A stretch of DNA of 39,112 nucleotides, taken from assembly GCF_903469665.1 (NCBI RefSeq), contig NZ_CAGKLC010000043.1, positions 1 through 39,112 on the forward strand, in the 5' to 3' direction. Made by a program: the position numbers and the translations under genes. The stretch's first letter is position 1. Every line of letters begins with the position of its first letter. Source of the stretch: Flavobacterium sp. UGB4466 (lineage in GTDB: Bacteria > Bacteroidota > Bacteroidia > Flavobacteriales > Flavobacteriaceae). This document shows, in pieces, positions 15,553-25,466 of this stretch. The notes under the pieces were generated by a model that saw only the letters and a program-made list of their open reading frames with translations, did not search any database and was not told where the DNA came from.

Positions 15553-15631
15553 TGGCAGTTTTCAGTCCCAGTCTCAGTTTTCAGTCTCAGTTTTCAGTCT
15601 CAGATTAACTGTGACTGCAAACTGCGACTGT
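15553..15631. repeat. cagttttcagtctcag tandem/inverted repeat
   Basis: A 13-bp unit (agtctcagttttc) repeats about two and a half times at 15570-15602. It is followed by its approximate reverse complement (actgtgactgcaaactgcgactg, 15608-15630), so the whole can fold into a hairpin. It lies between the paralogue pair and the flavoprotein gene, just downstream of the latter's stop. Confidence 0.65.
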
Positions 15632-15639
15632 ACACTATT

Positions 15640-16848
15640 TTAAATAGCATTCGCCAAAATAAACCCGCTTGTCCAGGCATTTTGAAAATTAAATCCTCCT
15701 GTAATGGCGTCAATATTAACAATTTCGCCAGCAAAATAGAGGTTTTCATGTAGCTTGCTTTCCATGGTTTTGAAGTTGATTTCTTTTAAATCGATTCCGC
15801 CTGCTGTAACAAATTCTTCTTTAAAAGTACTTTTTCCGTTGACCTGAAATGTTGCTTTCGTAAGTTGTGAAGCGAGCTGTTGCAATTGATTTTTAGACAA
15901 ATCGGCCCATTTGGTTTCGGTGTCAATGCCTGAAGCCAGAACTAAACTTTCCCATAAACGATTTGGAAAATCGAAAGGAGATTTTTTCGAGACGGTTTTT
16001 TTGGCATGCTCCTGTTTTAGATCTTTTAGTATTTTTTCAGCATCTTCGGTGTCAACATCATTTAACCAATTAACGTAAATAGTAAACTGATAGTTTTTGT
16101 TGTGAAGAATTCTGGCGCCCCAGGCAGACAGTTTCAGAACCGCGGGACCGCTCATTCCCCAATGTGTGATTAACAAAGGTCCCGTCGACTCGAGTTTGGT
16201 ATCTTTTACGGTTACAGTGACTTGTGCTGCAACTCCGGGTAATTCTTTGATTCTAGGGTCTTTGATGTTGAAAGTAAACAAGGAGGGAACCGGACTTACA
16301 ATTGCATGTCCTTGTGTTTGCAGCATTTCCCAGATTTTAGGATTGCTTCCGGTAGCCATTACTAATTTTTCGGCAGCGAAATTTTCATTTTGGGTATCAA
16401 TTTTCCAACAATCTTCTTTTTTAAAAATCGATTGTACGCTTTGCCCCGTGAGTACCTTTATGCCTAGTTTTTCGGTTGCTTTTAAGAAACAATCGATAAT
16501 GGTTTGTGAGGAATTGGAAACAGGAAACATTCTGCCATCTTCTTCGATTTTAAGCTCAACACCATGTTTTTCGAACCATTCGATGGTATCTCCCGAACAA
16601 AACTGATGAAAAGGACCGCGAAGTTCTTTTTCGCCACGTGGATAAAATTTAACCAATTCATTGGGTTCAAAGCAGGCATGCGTTACGTTACATCTTCCCC
16701 CACCTGAAACACGAACTTTAGAAAGTACTTCTTTTCCTCGTTCTAAAATGGCAATTTTTAGTTTAGGATTTTTCTCTGCAATATTAATCGCTGTGAAAAA
16801 ACCTGCAGCACCTCCGCCAACGATGATTATGTCGAAATTTTGAGTCAT
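15640..16848 (-). CDS. BaiN/RdsA-type NAD(P)/FAD-dependent oxidoreductase (HI0933 family)
   Basis: 402 residues. The N-terminal FDIIIVGGGAAGFFTAINIAE is the Rossmann FAD-binding motif (GxGxxG). VRVSGGGRCNVTH near 45-58 is the hallmark of the HI0933-like family (PF03486). ATGSNPKIW near 165 and the C-terminal GGFNFQNAWTSGFILANAI close the FAD domain. Substrates are unknown for most members. It lies upstream of the paralogue pair on the same strand, separated by a repeat. It is flanked on its 5' side by a 60-bp palindromic element. Confidence 0.9.
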   Translation of the reverse strand: MTQNFDIIIVGGGAAGFFTAINIAEKNPKLKIAILERGKEVLSKVRVSGGGRCNVTHACFEPNELVKFYPRGEKELRGPFHQFCSGDTIEWFEKHGVELKIEEDGRMFPVSNSSQTIIDCFLKATEKLGIKVLTGQSVQSIFKKEDCWKIDTQNENFAAEKLVMATGSNPKIWEMLQTQGHAIVSPVPSLFTFNIKDPRIKELPGVAAQVTVTVKDTKLESTGPLLITHWGMSGPAVLKLSAWGARILHNKNYQFTIYVNWLNDVDTEDAEKILKDLKQEHAKKTVSKKSPFDFPNRLWESLVLASGIDTETKWADLSKNQLQQLASQLTKATFQVNGKSTFKEEFVTAGGIDLKEINFKTMESKLHENLYFAGEIVNIDAITGGFNFQNAWTSGFILANAI

Positions 16849-16860
16849 ATTTTTTTATTT

Positions 16861-16920
16861 GCCACGAATTCGCGAATTATTTTTTTAATCTCAAAGAATA
16901 AAAATTCGTGAATGCGTGGC
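16861..16920. repeat. 60-bp palindromic element (gccacgaattcgcg type)
   Basis: The ends gccacgaattcgcgaatt and aattcgtgaatgcgtggc are inverted copies with two mismatches in 18, around a 24-bp AT-rich centre. It is the same family as 17836-17896. It fills the spacer between the GDPD and flavoprotein genes. Confidence 0.85.
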
Positions 16921-16931
16921 TATTTTTTAAC

Positions 16932-17618
16932 TTATATTTTATCCGGACAATCAGAGATTATTCCATCTACTTTATAACTTTTTACTTTTTGAATGTCTTC
17001 TTCCGTATTAACGGTCCAGGGCAGAACGAGAAATCCTTTTTGCTGTATTTTGCTTACATTTTCCGAAGTCAATAAATGAAAATCAGGATGGATGGCTTTT
17101 GCTTTTATGGTTTCGGCGAAAGCCAAAGCAGTATCAGGATCTTCTTCTGTTAAAACACCAATCGGAATTTTTTGATTTAAATTGGATGTTTCCTGTAGCA
17201 TATTCCAATCGAAACTTGAAACAATAAAATGATTGTAGTTCCAGTTTTTTTCTGAGATATAATGTTCAATTAATGTGACAACTTTTTTGGGAGTTCCTAA
17301 ACCTTTTAATTCGATATTGATCAGACATTTTTTGTCAACCAAATCAAAAACCTCATTTAAAGTAGGGATTTGATACTTCTCATCAATCAGAAACGATTTT
17401 AAATCACCTAAAGAAAAAGTATTAACAAAACCTTTTCCGTTAGTTGTTCTGTCTATCGTTTCATCGTGCATTACAATTATCTGATCGTCAGCACTAAGGT
17501 GAACGTCAAGTTCAATTCCGTCTGAATTTAGGTCTAAGGCTTTTTGAAAAGCTTGTAAAGTATTTTCAGGTTCGTATGCTTTTGCACCCCTATGAGCTAT
17601 TTTTAGCATTTTGTTCAT
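16932..17618 (-). CDS. glycerophosphodiester phosphodiesterase
   Basis: 228 residues from the ATG at 17618 (MNKMLKIAHRG). The catalytic set of the GDPD family (PF03009) is complete: H9 in AHRGAKAYEPENT, E36 and D38 in GIELDVHL, H51 in VMHDET. It hydrolyses glycerophosphodiesters to an alcohol and glycerol-3-phosphate. There is no signal peptide, so it is probably cytoplasmic. A longer frame to 17675 exists, but its extra 19 residues (containing PLHLCTFAPLNLH) are encoded by a ggtgcaaaggtacaaag dispersed repeat, so I reject that start. ATG 17609 is also possible. Confidence 0.88.
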   Translation of the reverse strand: MNKMLKIAHRGAKAYEPENTLQAFQKALDLNSDGIELDVHLSADDQIIVMHDETIDRTTNGKGFVNTFSLGDLKSFLIDEKYQIPTLNEVFDLVDKKCLINIELKGLGTPKKVVTLIEHYISEKNWNYNHFIVSSFDWNMLQETSNLNQKIPIGVLTEEDPDTALAFAETIKAKAIHPDFHLLTSENVSKIQQKGFLVLPWTVNTEEDIQKVKSYKVDGIISDCPDKI

Positions 17619-17670
17619 TTCGTGAAGGTTCAGAGGTGCAAAGGTACAAAGGTGCAAAGGAAAAATAATA

Positions 17671-17731
17671 GCCACAGATTAAAGGATTAGAATGATTTTA
17701 AAAAATCTGTGATAATCCTTTAATCTGTGGC
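17671..17731. repeat. 61-bp palindromic element with perfect 19-bp arms
   Basis: gccacagattaaaggatta at 17671 and its exact reverse complement ending at 17731 flank a 23-bp centre. It shares the gccac ends with the elements at 16861 and 17836 but differs internally. Confidence 0.9.
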
Positions 17732-17736
17732 TAAAA

Positions 17737-17796
17737 AACTTTGTGAATCTTTGCGGTAAATGCAGTATTTTTTCTAACCGCAAAGGGCGCAAAGTT
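17737..17796. repeat. palindromic element aactttg...caaagtt
   Basis: The arms aactttgtgaatctttgcggt and aaccgcaaagggcgcaaagtt are imperfect inverted copies around about 19 bp. It starts six bases after the preceding palindrome. A related arm is seen next to the hemW stop (261-300). Confidence 0.75.
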
Positions 17797-17835
17797 TTGG
17801 GCAAGGTGGACAAGGAATTTACTAAAAATTAAATA

Positions 17836-17896
17836 GCCACGAATTCACGAATTTTTGTTCTCAAAGATTATCAAAAATAATTCGTGAATTCGTGGC
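17836..17896. repeat. 61-bp palindromic element with perfect 18-bp arms
   Basis: gccacgaattcacgaatt and its exact reverse complement flank a 25-bp centre. It is the sister of the element at 16861-16920. Together with 17671-17796 it fills nearly the whole 304-bp spacer between the GDPD start and the GH13 stop, in which I see no gene or promoter. Confidence 0.9.
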
Positions 17897-17922
17897 AGAA
17901 AAACTTTGTTGCAATAAAATAT

Positions 17923-19782
17923 CTATTCCAATTCTAAAACCAAAGCGGATTTTGGTTCCAAAGTAATTTCAGACGTTAAATTGAATGTTTTTCCTGTAAT
18001 TACGTCTTTACCTGTTTTAAAAGTTTTGATGTTTTCTTTAAAGCGATTGGTTTTTATAGCTTGCTCTTTTGCATTGTTATTGAAAACAACCATTACCGTT
18101 TTAGCATCTGTATATCTGAAATACACATAGGTATTGTTTTCCGGAATGTAATGTGTCATCTTTCCAAAATGAACGGCTTCGTTTGATTTTCTCCAGTTGA
18201 ATAATTTAGAGGTAAAATCAAAGTAAGCAGCCTGTTCAGCTGTTCTGCCTTCTTTGGTGAAAGCATTGTTTTTATCGCCAGCCCATCCACCCGGGAAATC
18301 CTGACGAATATCGGCGTCGCCTTTGCTTTTGTCACCGCCCATTCCAATTTCGGAACCGTAATACACTTGTGGAATTCCACGTACGGTAGCCAATAAAGTC
18401 ATTGTTAGTTTGTATTTTGCTAAATCATATTTAAAATTATGATTGATACGGTCTGTGTCATGATTTTCGGCAAAAACTAAAATATTATTGGTGTCTGGGT
18501 ACAAATAATCCATTGCAAAATTGTTGTAGAATTTAATCAATCCATTATCCTTGCTTGGTTCATTTTCGTTGAAAGCCAGGCTAATCTGGCTTTGAAGCGT
18601 AAAATCCATCACACTTGGTAAATTGGAATTGTAATTTTCGATCGCTCCAATTTTACTGTCTTTTTGCCAATAAGCTAAGTTCGCCTGATTGTGCATCCAT
18701 ATTTCTCCAACGATATTGAAATTAGGATATTCGTTCGTCACTGCTTTTGCCCAATTGGCCATTGCGGTTTGATCAGAGTAATTGTAAGTGTCAACTCTTA
18801 ATCCGTCAAGATTGGCATATTCAATCCACCAGATCGCATTTTGAGTCAGGTATTTGGCGACAAGAGGATTTCTTAAGTTCAGGTCGGGCATTGAAGGCAC
18901 AAACCAGCCATCGATACATACTTCCTGATCTATTTTTGAAGCGTGAATATCGGTAATCACTTCACGTCTGTGGTGCGTTTGTGTAAAAGTTTCGAATTGA
19001 TTGAACCAGGTTTTGGTTGGAATATCTTTCATCATCCAATGCGTAATCCCCCAGTGATTGGTCACATAATCCATTACCAGTTTCATGTTTCTTTTGTGCA
19101 TTTCTGCAGATAAACGGGCGTAATCTTCATTAGTTCCGTAACGCGGATCTATTTTGTAAACGTCAGATTGTGCATAAGTATGGTACGAGTGCTGTTTGTC
19201 GTTGTCCTCGCAAAGGGGTGTGCTCCAGATAGTAGTTGCACCAAGAGACGAAATATAATCCAGGTTTTTAATGATTCCTTCGATGTCTCCGCCATGACGG
19301 CCACTTGGATCCTGACGGTTCCCTTTTTCGGTTAAAGCGGCATTGCTGTCATTTTTTGGGTTTCCGTTGGCAAAACGATCCGGCATGATAAGATACATTA
19401 CATCTGATGCATCGTAGCTTTTTCGATCTGCCGAGTTGGTTCGTCTTTCTTTAAGGGTGTATTTTTGCGTAAAAGCGACTTTATTTTTGGTTTTGAAGGA
19501 GAAAACCAATTCTGAAGCTTTTAGGTTTTGTGTATCGATGGTCACAAAAAGATAGTTTGGATTTTCTGTTTTTTCTACGCTTTTAATCACAGCATTGTTG
19601 GAAACAGAAGTTTCGTATTGTGAAATGTCTTTTCCGTAGAACATAATCTGCAATTCCGGATTTTTCATGCCGGCATACCAAAATGGAGGTTCTGTTTTTT
19701 GGATTTGTGCTTGCGCGGAAGCGGAAAACAACAAAATTATTAGAACTAATTTATAGATGGGTGATGTTTTTTTGTTTTTCAT
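17923..19782 (-). CDS. susA: GH13 cyclomaltodextrinase/neopullulanase-like enzyme (SusA-like), exported
   Basis: 619 residues. The signal peptide (1-25, ending ASAQAQ) points to the periplasm. Residues 30-115 form a cyclomaltodextrinase N-terminal beta-sandwich (PPFWYAGMKNPELQIMFYG). The GH13 barrel follows, with region I DYVTNH (239-243), region II GLRVDTYNYS with nucleophile D331, region III IVGEIW with acid E360, and region IV FAENHDTDR with D442. A C-terminal beta domain ends the protein. The family cleaves cyclodextrins, pullulan or starch oligosaccharides; SusA of Bacteroides plays this role. It is last in the minus-strand arm, but a terminator and a repeat array separate it from the GH97 gene, so its expression may be uncoupled. 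Confidence 0.9.
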   Translation of the reverse strand: MKNKKTSPIYKLVLIILLFSASAQAQIQKTEPPFWYAGMKNPELQIMFYGKDISQYETSVSNNAVIKSVEKTENPNYLFVTIDTQNLKASELVFSFKTKNKVAFTQKYTLKERRTNSADRKSYDASDVMYLIMPDRFANGNPKNDSNAALTEKGNRQDPSGRHGGDIEGIIKNLDYISSLGATTIWSTPLCEDNDKQHSYHTYAQSDVYKIDPRYGTNEDYARLSAEMHKRNMKLVMDYVTNHWGITHWMMKDIPTKTWFNQFETFTQTHHRREVITDIHASKIDQEVCIDGWFVPSMPDLNLRNPLVAKYLTQNAIWWIEYANLDGLRVDTYNYSDQTAMANWAKAVTNEYPNFNIVGEIWMHNQANLAYWQKDSKIGAIENYNSNLPSVMDFTLQSQISLAFNENEPSKDNGLIKFYNNFAMDYLYPDTNNILVFAENHDTDRINHNFKYDLAKYKLTMTLLATVRGIPQVYYGSEIGMGGDKSKGDADIRQDFPGGWAGDKNNAFTKEGRTAEQAAYFDFTSKLFNWRKSNEAVHFGKMTHYIPENNTYVYFRYTDAKTVMVVFNNNAKEQAIKTNRFKENIKTFKTGKDVITGKTFNLTSEITLEPKSALVLELE

Positions 19783-19855
19783 AGTAATAGGTAGTTATTC
19801 TTAGTGTGAGTTCGAGCGATTTTCAGTGTCCGCTCGAGCGATTTTCGGTGTCAGT

Positions 19856-20090
19856 TCGAGCGGAGTCGAGAACTTTGGCCACATCTCGACTCCGCTCGAT
19901 GTGACAATTCGCTCGAGGAGACAGCTATCTCGATGTCACATCGAGCGGAGTCGAGATGAGACAATTCGCTCGAGGAGACAACTATCTCGATGTCACATCG
20001 AGCGGAGTCGAGATGAGACAATTCGTTCGAGGAGACAACTATCTCGATGTCACATCGAGCGGAGTCGAGATGAGACAATTCGTTCGATGT
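19856..20090. repeat. REP-like array: 16-bp inverted repeat plus three 57-bp tandem units
   Basis: tcgagcggagtcgaga at 19856-19871 and its exact reverse complement at 19884-19899 form a hairpin with a 12-nt loop. From 19912 a 57-bp unit repeats three times (starts at 19912, 19969, 20026), ending at 20082 with only one or two base changes per unit. Each unit contains the near-palindrome ctcgatgtcacatcgag and the core tcgagcggagtcgaga. The same 12-bp core occurs in hemW at 1299. Shorter degenerate pieces (ttcgagcgatttt) begin at 19811. Confidence 0.9.
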
Positions 20091-20108
20091 AACAAAAAGA
20101 TGTTGATT

Positions 20109-20150
20109 AAAAAAAAAGACAAGTAATTCTGGGGGAAATCACTTGTCTTT
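20109..20150 (-). terminator. rho-independent terminator after GH97 gene
   Basis: On the minus strand AAAGACAAGT and ACTTGTCTTT form a perfect 10-bp stem with a 16-nt loop, and a run of T follows (A run at 20109-20117 on the plus strand). It begins only a few bases after the GH97 stop. Confidence 0.75.
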
Positions 20151-20155
20151 AAAAA

Positions 20156-22282
<2,127 letters not shown>

Positions 22283-22296
22283 TTAAGTGTGTTGTA

Positions 22297-24600
22297 TTAA
22301 TTGGTTTGAAACAATTTTTCTGCGGTTACCGGATCTCCATTAACTACAAGGGTTAAATCCTGATCACCGTCTACCGTAAAAGTTGTTCCATTATGATTTA
22401 CAGCTACTTTTAAAATTTGATTTCTGAAATTAATTTTAAAAGAATAACCGTTCCATTCTTTTGGGATTTTTGGCGAAAAATGAAGCTGATCGTTTTTCAC
22501 ACGCATTCCGCCAAAACCTTCCACGATACTCATCCATGTTCCGGCCATTGAGGTAATATGACAGCCTTCTTCAACTTCTTTGTTATAATCATCGAGATCC
22601 AAACGGGAGGTTCTTAAATAGAAGGTATAGGCCATGTCCATTTTGTCTAAAACAGCAGCCTGAATAGAGTGAACACAAGGCGACAGCGAGCTTTCATGAA
22701 CCGTAAAGGATTCGTAGAACTCAAAATTACGTTTTAATTCTTCTTTAGAAAAATGATCTTCGAAGAAATAAAAACACTGTAAAACATCGGCTTGTTTGAT
22801 ATATGGCGAGCGCAATACACGATCCCAGGACCACTTTTGATTAATAGGACGCTGAGAACGGTCTAAGTCTTTTACCGGAATTAATTCTTTGTCTAAGAAT
22901 CCGTCTTGTTGCAAGTAGATGCCTAATTCTTCTGAAGTTGGGAAATACATGTTACCGGCGACTTTTTTCCATTCCAGAATTTCAGCAGAAGAAAGAGCTA
23001 CTTTTTCCATAATTCTCTGATGATCTGCAGGATATTCGGCAGCCACTTTGTTAATTTGTTCTTCGGCATAATCAATACACCATTTTGCAATATAATTGGT
23101 GTAGAAATTATTGTTGATATTGTTTTCGTATTCGTTTGGACCTGTAACTCCCAGAATCACATATTGATTTTTGGCTTTAGAGAAAGAAGCTCTTTGGTGC
23201 CAAAAACGCGCAATTCCAATGAGTACTTCTAAACCTTTTTCAGGAATATAAGAGTAGTCTCCGGTAAAACGGTGGTAATTGTAAATCGCAAAAGCAATAG
23301 CTCCGTTTCTGTGGATTTCCTCGTGTGTGATTTCCCATTCGTTGTGGCATTCTTCGCCATTCATGGTTACCATTGGATACAAAGCGGCACCGTTTTTAAA
23401 ACCTAAATTGTCTTTGGCGTTTTCAATTGCTTTGTCCAATTGGTTGAAACGGTAGGTCAACAAATTGCGGGCAACCTGCTGATCTTTAGTGGCCATGTAA
23501 AACGGAATGCAATAAGCCTCAGTATCCCAATAGGTAGATCCGCCATATTTTTCTCCGGTGAAACCTTTTGGCCCGATATTCAAACGGCTGTCTTTCCCTA
23601 AGTAAGTCTGATTTAACTGAAAAATATTAAAACGGATTCCCTGTTGTGCTTTTACGTCTCCGTCAATGGTAATGTCTGACATTTCCCAGATTTTACTCCA
23701 GGCCTCGATTTGATTCTGAAGTAAAGTGTCATAACCAAGAGCAACGGCAGTTTTAATGCATTTTTCGGCTGCAGTCAGTGTGTTTTCATGGTTCAAAGAA
23801 ACGGTATAACCACCAATTTTTTGGATTGATGAGGTTTGTCCTTTTGCGATAATGGTACCGTAAGTAAACTGAATTTTATCAGCAGTTGAATCGATTGTTG
23901 ACGGCGAAATGTTTACATTTTCTCCGTTGGCAAAAATCGTATTGTGCATAAAAGTGGTTACTTTAAAATGCGTTTTAAAAGTCTGCGCCGTTACAAAAGC
24001 TTCATTTGCTCCTTTTTTAACTTCAAGAGGTTCCCAGAATTTTTCGTCCCAGTTGGCATCTTCATTGGTAACTCCTGCATCGATATAAGGTTTGTAAACA
24101 ATTTTGGCATCTTTGTTTAAAGGGGTGATCTCGTATTTAATGATTCCGGTTTCATCCAGATCTAAAGAAAGAAAACGACGAATGTTTACGGCAATTTCGG
24201 TTCCGTTTTTTAAAGTCGCTTCAAAAGAACGATTGTACCAGCCCTCTTTCATGTTCAATTCTCTGCGAAAATTTTTCACAGCAGTACAATGGTGTAAATC
24301 CAGATTTTCTTCGTTGATCTGAATGTCAATTCCAATCCAGTTTGGAGCGTTTAATACTTTGGCGAAGTATTTAGGGTATCCGTTTTTCCACCAGCCTACT
24401 TTAGTTTTGTCCGGATAATAGATTCCGGCAATGTAGCTTCCCTGAAAAGTCTCCCCCGAATAGGTTTCTTCAAAATTGGCGCGTTGTCCCATAGCACCGT
24501 TTCCGATGCTAAAAAGACTTTCTGATGATTTTACTCTCTCAGCGTCAAAGCCTTCTTCGATGATGGACCAATTGTCTGGTTTAATGTAATCTTGATTCAT
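22297..24600 (-). CDS. GH65 maltose phosphorylase-like enzyme
   Basis: 767 residues from the ATG at 24600 (MNQDYIKPDNW); a TTG start at 24627 would lie in repeat DNA and is rejected. The GH65 layout is clear: an N-terminal beta domain with SIGNGAMGQRANFEE, a catalytic helical barrel with the general acid E490 in VTGPNEYENN, and the phosphate-binding HESSLSPCVHS motif near residue 645. There is no signal peptide, so it is cytoplasmic. It splits maltose with phosphate into glucose and beta-glucose-1-phosphate. Trehalose or kojibiose phosphorylase are alternatives in GH65; the adjacent pgmB, maltose-type MFS and sus genes favour maltose. Confidence 0.88.
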   Translation of the reverse strand: MNQDYIKPDNWSIIEEGFDAERVKSSESLFSIGNGAMGQRANFEETYSGETFQGSYIAGIYYPDKTKVGWWKNGYPKYFAKVLNAPNWIGIDIQINEENLDLHHCTAVKNFRRELNMKEGWYNRSFEATLKNGTEIAVNIRRFLSLDLDETGIIKYEITPLNKDAKIVYKPYIDAGVTNEDANWDEKFWEPLEVKKGANEAFVTAQTFKTHFKVTTFMHNTIFANGENVNISPSTIDSTADKIQFTYGTIIAKGQTSSIQKIGGYTVSLNHENTLTAAEKCIKTAVALGYDTLLQNQIEAWSKIWEMSDITIDGDVKAQQGIRFNIFQLNQTYLGKDSRLNIGPKGFTGEKYGGSTYWDTEAYCIPFYMATKDQQVARNLLTYRFNQLDKAIENAKDNLGFKNGAALYPMVTMNGEECHNEWEITHEEIHRNGAIAFAIYNYHRFTGDYSYIPEKGLEVLIGIARFWHQRASFSKAKNQYVILGVTGPNEYENNINNNFYTNYIAKWCIDYAEEQINKVAAEYPADHQRIMEKVALSSAEILEWKKVAGNMYFPTSEELGIYLQQDGFLDKELIPVKDLDRSQRPINQKWSWDRVLRSPYIKQADVLQCFYFFEDHFSKEELKRNFEFYESFTVHESSLSPCVHSIQAAVLDKMDMAYTFYLRTSRLDLDDYNKEVEEGCHITSMAGTWMSIVEGFGGMRVKNDQLHFSPKIPKEWNGYSFKINFRNQILKVAVNHNGTTFTVDGDQDLTLVVNGDPVTAEKLFQTN

Positions 24601-24604
24601 TTTT

Positions 24605-24670
24605 TTCTTAATTAGATAATTAGGCAATTAGATAATTAGAAAAGATGTCAATTAGGGAATTAGATCTTTT
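24605..24670. repeat. AT-rich 'aattagataattag' direct repeats
   Basis: aattagataatta, ggcaattagataattag and caattagggaattag follow each other directly upstream of the GH65 ATG. The same words appear at 1461-1500 and 24763-24797, so this is another dispersed family. Confidence 0.6.
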
Positions 24671-24762
24671 TTTGACTGCAATATTTAATTTTTATACGTC
24701 TAATGGCCAATTAATTACTGTTTTAGTTTTTGATTGATGATTTTCTTAAATCCGATTGTTGG

Positions 24763-24797
24763 TCAATTAGATAATGTTGCTACTATTATCTAATTGA
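24763..24797. repeat. perfect 13-bp inverted repeat between pgmB and the GH65 gene
   Basis: tcaattagataat and attatctaattga are exact inverted copies around nine bases. It lies ten bases after the pgmB stop, so the transcript would carry a hairpin between pgmB and the phosphorylase gene. Without a T run it is not a typical terminator; it may stabilise the upstream mRNA end. Confidence 0.75.
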
Positions 24798-24806
24798 CGA
24801 ATTATC

Positions 24807-25466
24807 TTATTTCCGAATTAATGATTCGATAAAAGGAGTATCCATTGAGTTAAAATCCTCAAAGATATAGTGTGCTTCGTGCAGAATTGTTTTGGAACCG
24901 ATTCCGATACTGGTCATTTTTCCAATATTGGCGGCCTGAACTCCGGCAACTGAATCTTCAAAAACAAAGGAATTTTCAGGGCTAATCTGTAACAATTGAG
25001 CCGCTTTTAGGAAAACTTCAGGGTCCGGTTTGGCATTGGTAACATCGTTTCCGTCTACAATAACATCGAAGTACGAAAGTATTCCGGTTTTCTCCAGAAT
25101 CGGGCGTGCATTTTTACTGGCAGAACCCAGGGCAATTCCCTGATTTTGTTCTTTTAAGAATTGAAGAATATTAAAAACTCCGGGAAGAATTTCGCTCTCG
25201 TCCATGTCAACCAGATAAGACAAATAGTCTTCGTTTTTCTGAATGAGCCATTTGTCTTTGTCTTCCTGAGAAGCGGGAACGTTCCCTAATTCAAGAATTA
25301 TGTCTAGCGAACGCACGCGGCTTACTCCTTTAAGTAATTCGTTGTGTTCGTGTGTAAAGTTTATGTTTAACGCCTTTGCAATTTTCTGCCAGGCTAAAAA
25401 GTGGTATTTAGCGGTATCAACGATCACTCCATCAAGATCGAAGATGAATGCTTTTTTATTATTCAT
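24807..25466 (-). CDS. pgmB: beta-phosphoglucomutase
   Basis: 219 residues from the ATG at 25466 (MNNKKAFIFDLDG). HAD-superfamily motifs are complete: DLDGVIVDT with nucleophile D10 and acid/base D12, LGSASKNA (motif II), KPDPEVFL (motif III lysine) and FEDSVAGVQAA (motif IV). The helical cap with HFLAWQKIA and KGVSRVRSL is that of beta-phosphoglucomutase. It turns beta-glucose-1-phosphate, the product of maltose phosphorylase, into glucose-6-phosphate. It overlaps the MFS gene by eight bases, so the two are translationally coupled. Confidence 0.93.
   Translation of the reverse strand: MNNKKAFIFDLDGVIVDTAKYHFLAWQKIAKALNINFTHEHNELLKGVSRVRSLDIILELGNVPASQEDKDKWLIQKNEDYLSYLVDMDESEILPGVFNILQFLKEQNQGIALGSASKNARPILEKTGILSYFDVIVDGNDVTNAKPDPEVFLKAAQLLQISPENSFVFEDSVAGVQAANIGKMTSIGIGSKTILHEAHYIFEDFNSMDTPFIESLIRK

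Larger units (their letters stand above)
19783..20155. other. 373-bp spacer with repeat array and terminator
   Basis: This spacer between the GH97 and GH13 genes holds the REP-like array (19811-20090) and a terminator (20109-20150). No protein-coding gene is supported: ORFs on both strands here only translate the 57-bp repeat, whose period is a multiple of three. No TAnnTTTG box was found for the GH13 gene. Confidence 0.7.

Noticed and set aside
17619..17675. N-terminal extension of the GDPD protein (PLHLCTFAPLNLH)
   Set aside because: It is encoded by a ggtgcaaaggtacaaag dispersed repeat. The conserved domain begins at IAHRG, just after ATG 17618 or 17609.
16861..17896. CRISPR array
   Set aside because: The palindromes are few, not regularly spaced, differ in sequence and flank genes. 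There are no uniform spacers and no cas genes.
19826..20092. Open frames of 75-88 residues on both strands over the REP-like array (repeating HLDSARCDIE or CHIERSRDE)
   Set aside because: They only translate the 57-bp tandem repeat, whose length is a multiple of three. No start signal or protein-like composition supports them.
24601..24627. TTG start nine residues upstream for the GH65 enzyme
   Set aside because: It lies in the aattagataat repeat. ATG 24600 starts directly before the conserved N-terminus.
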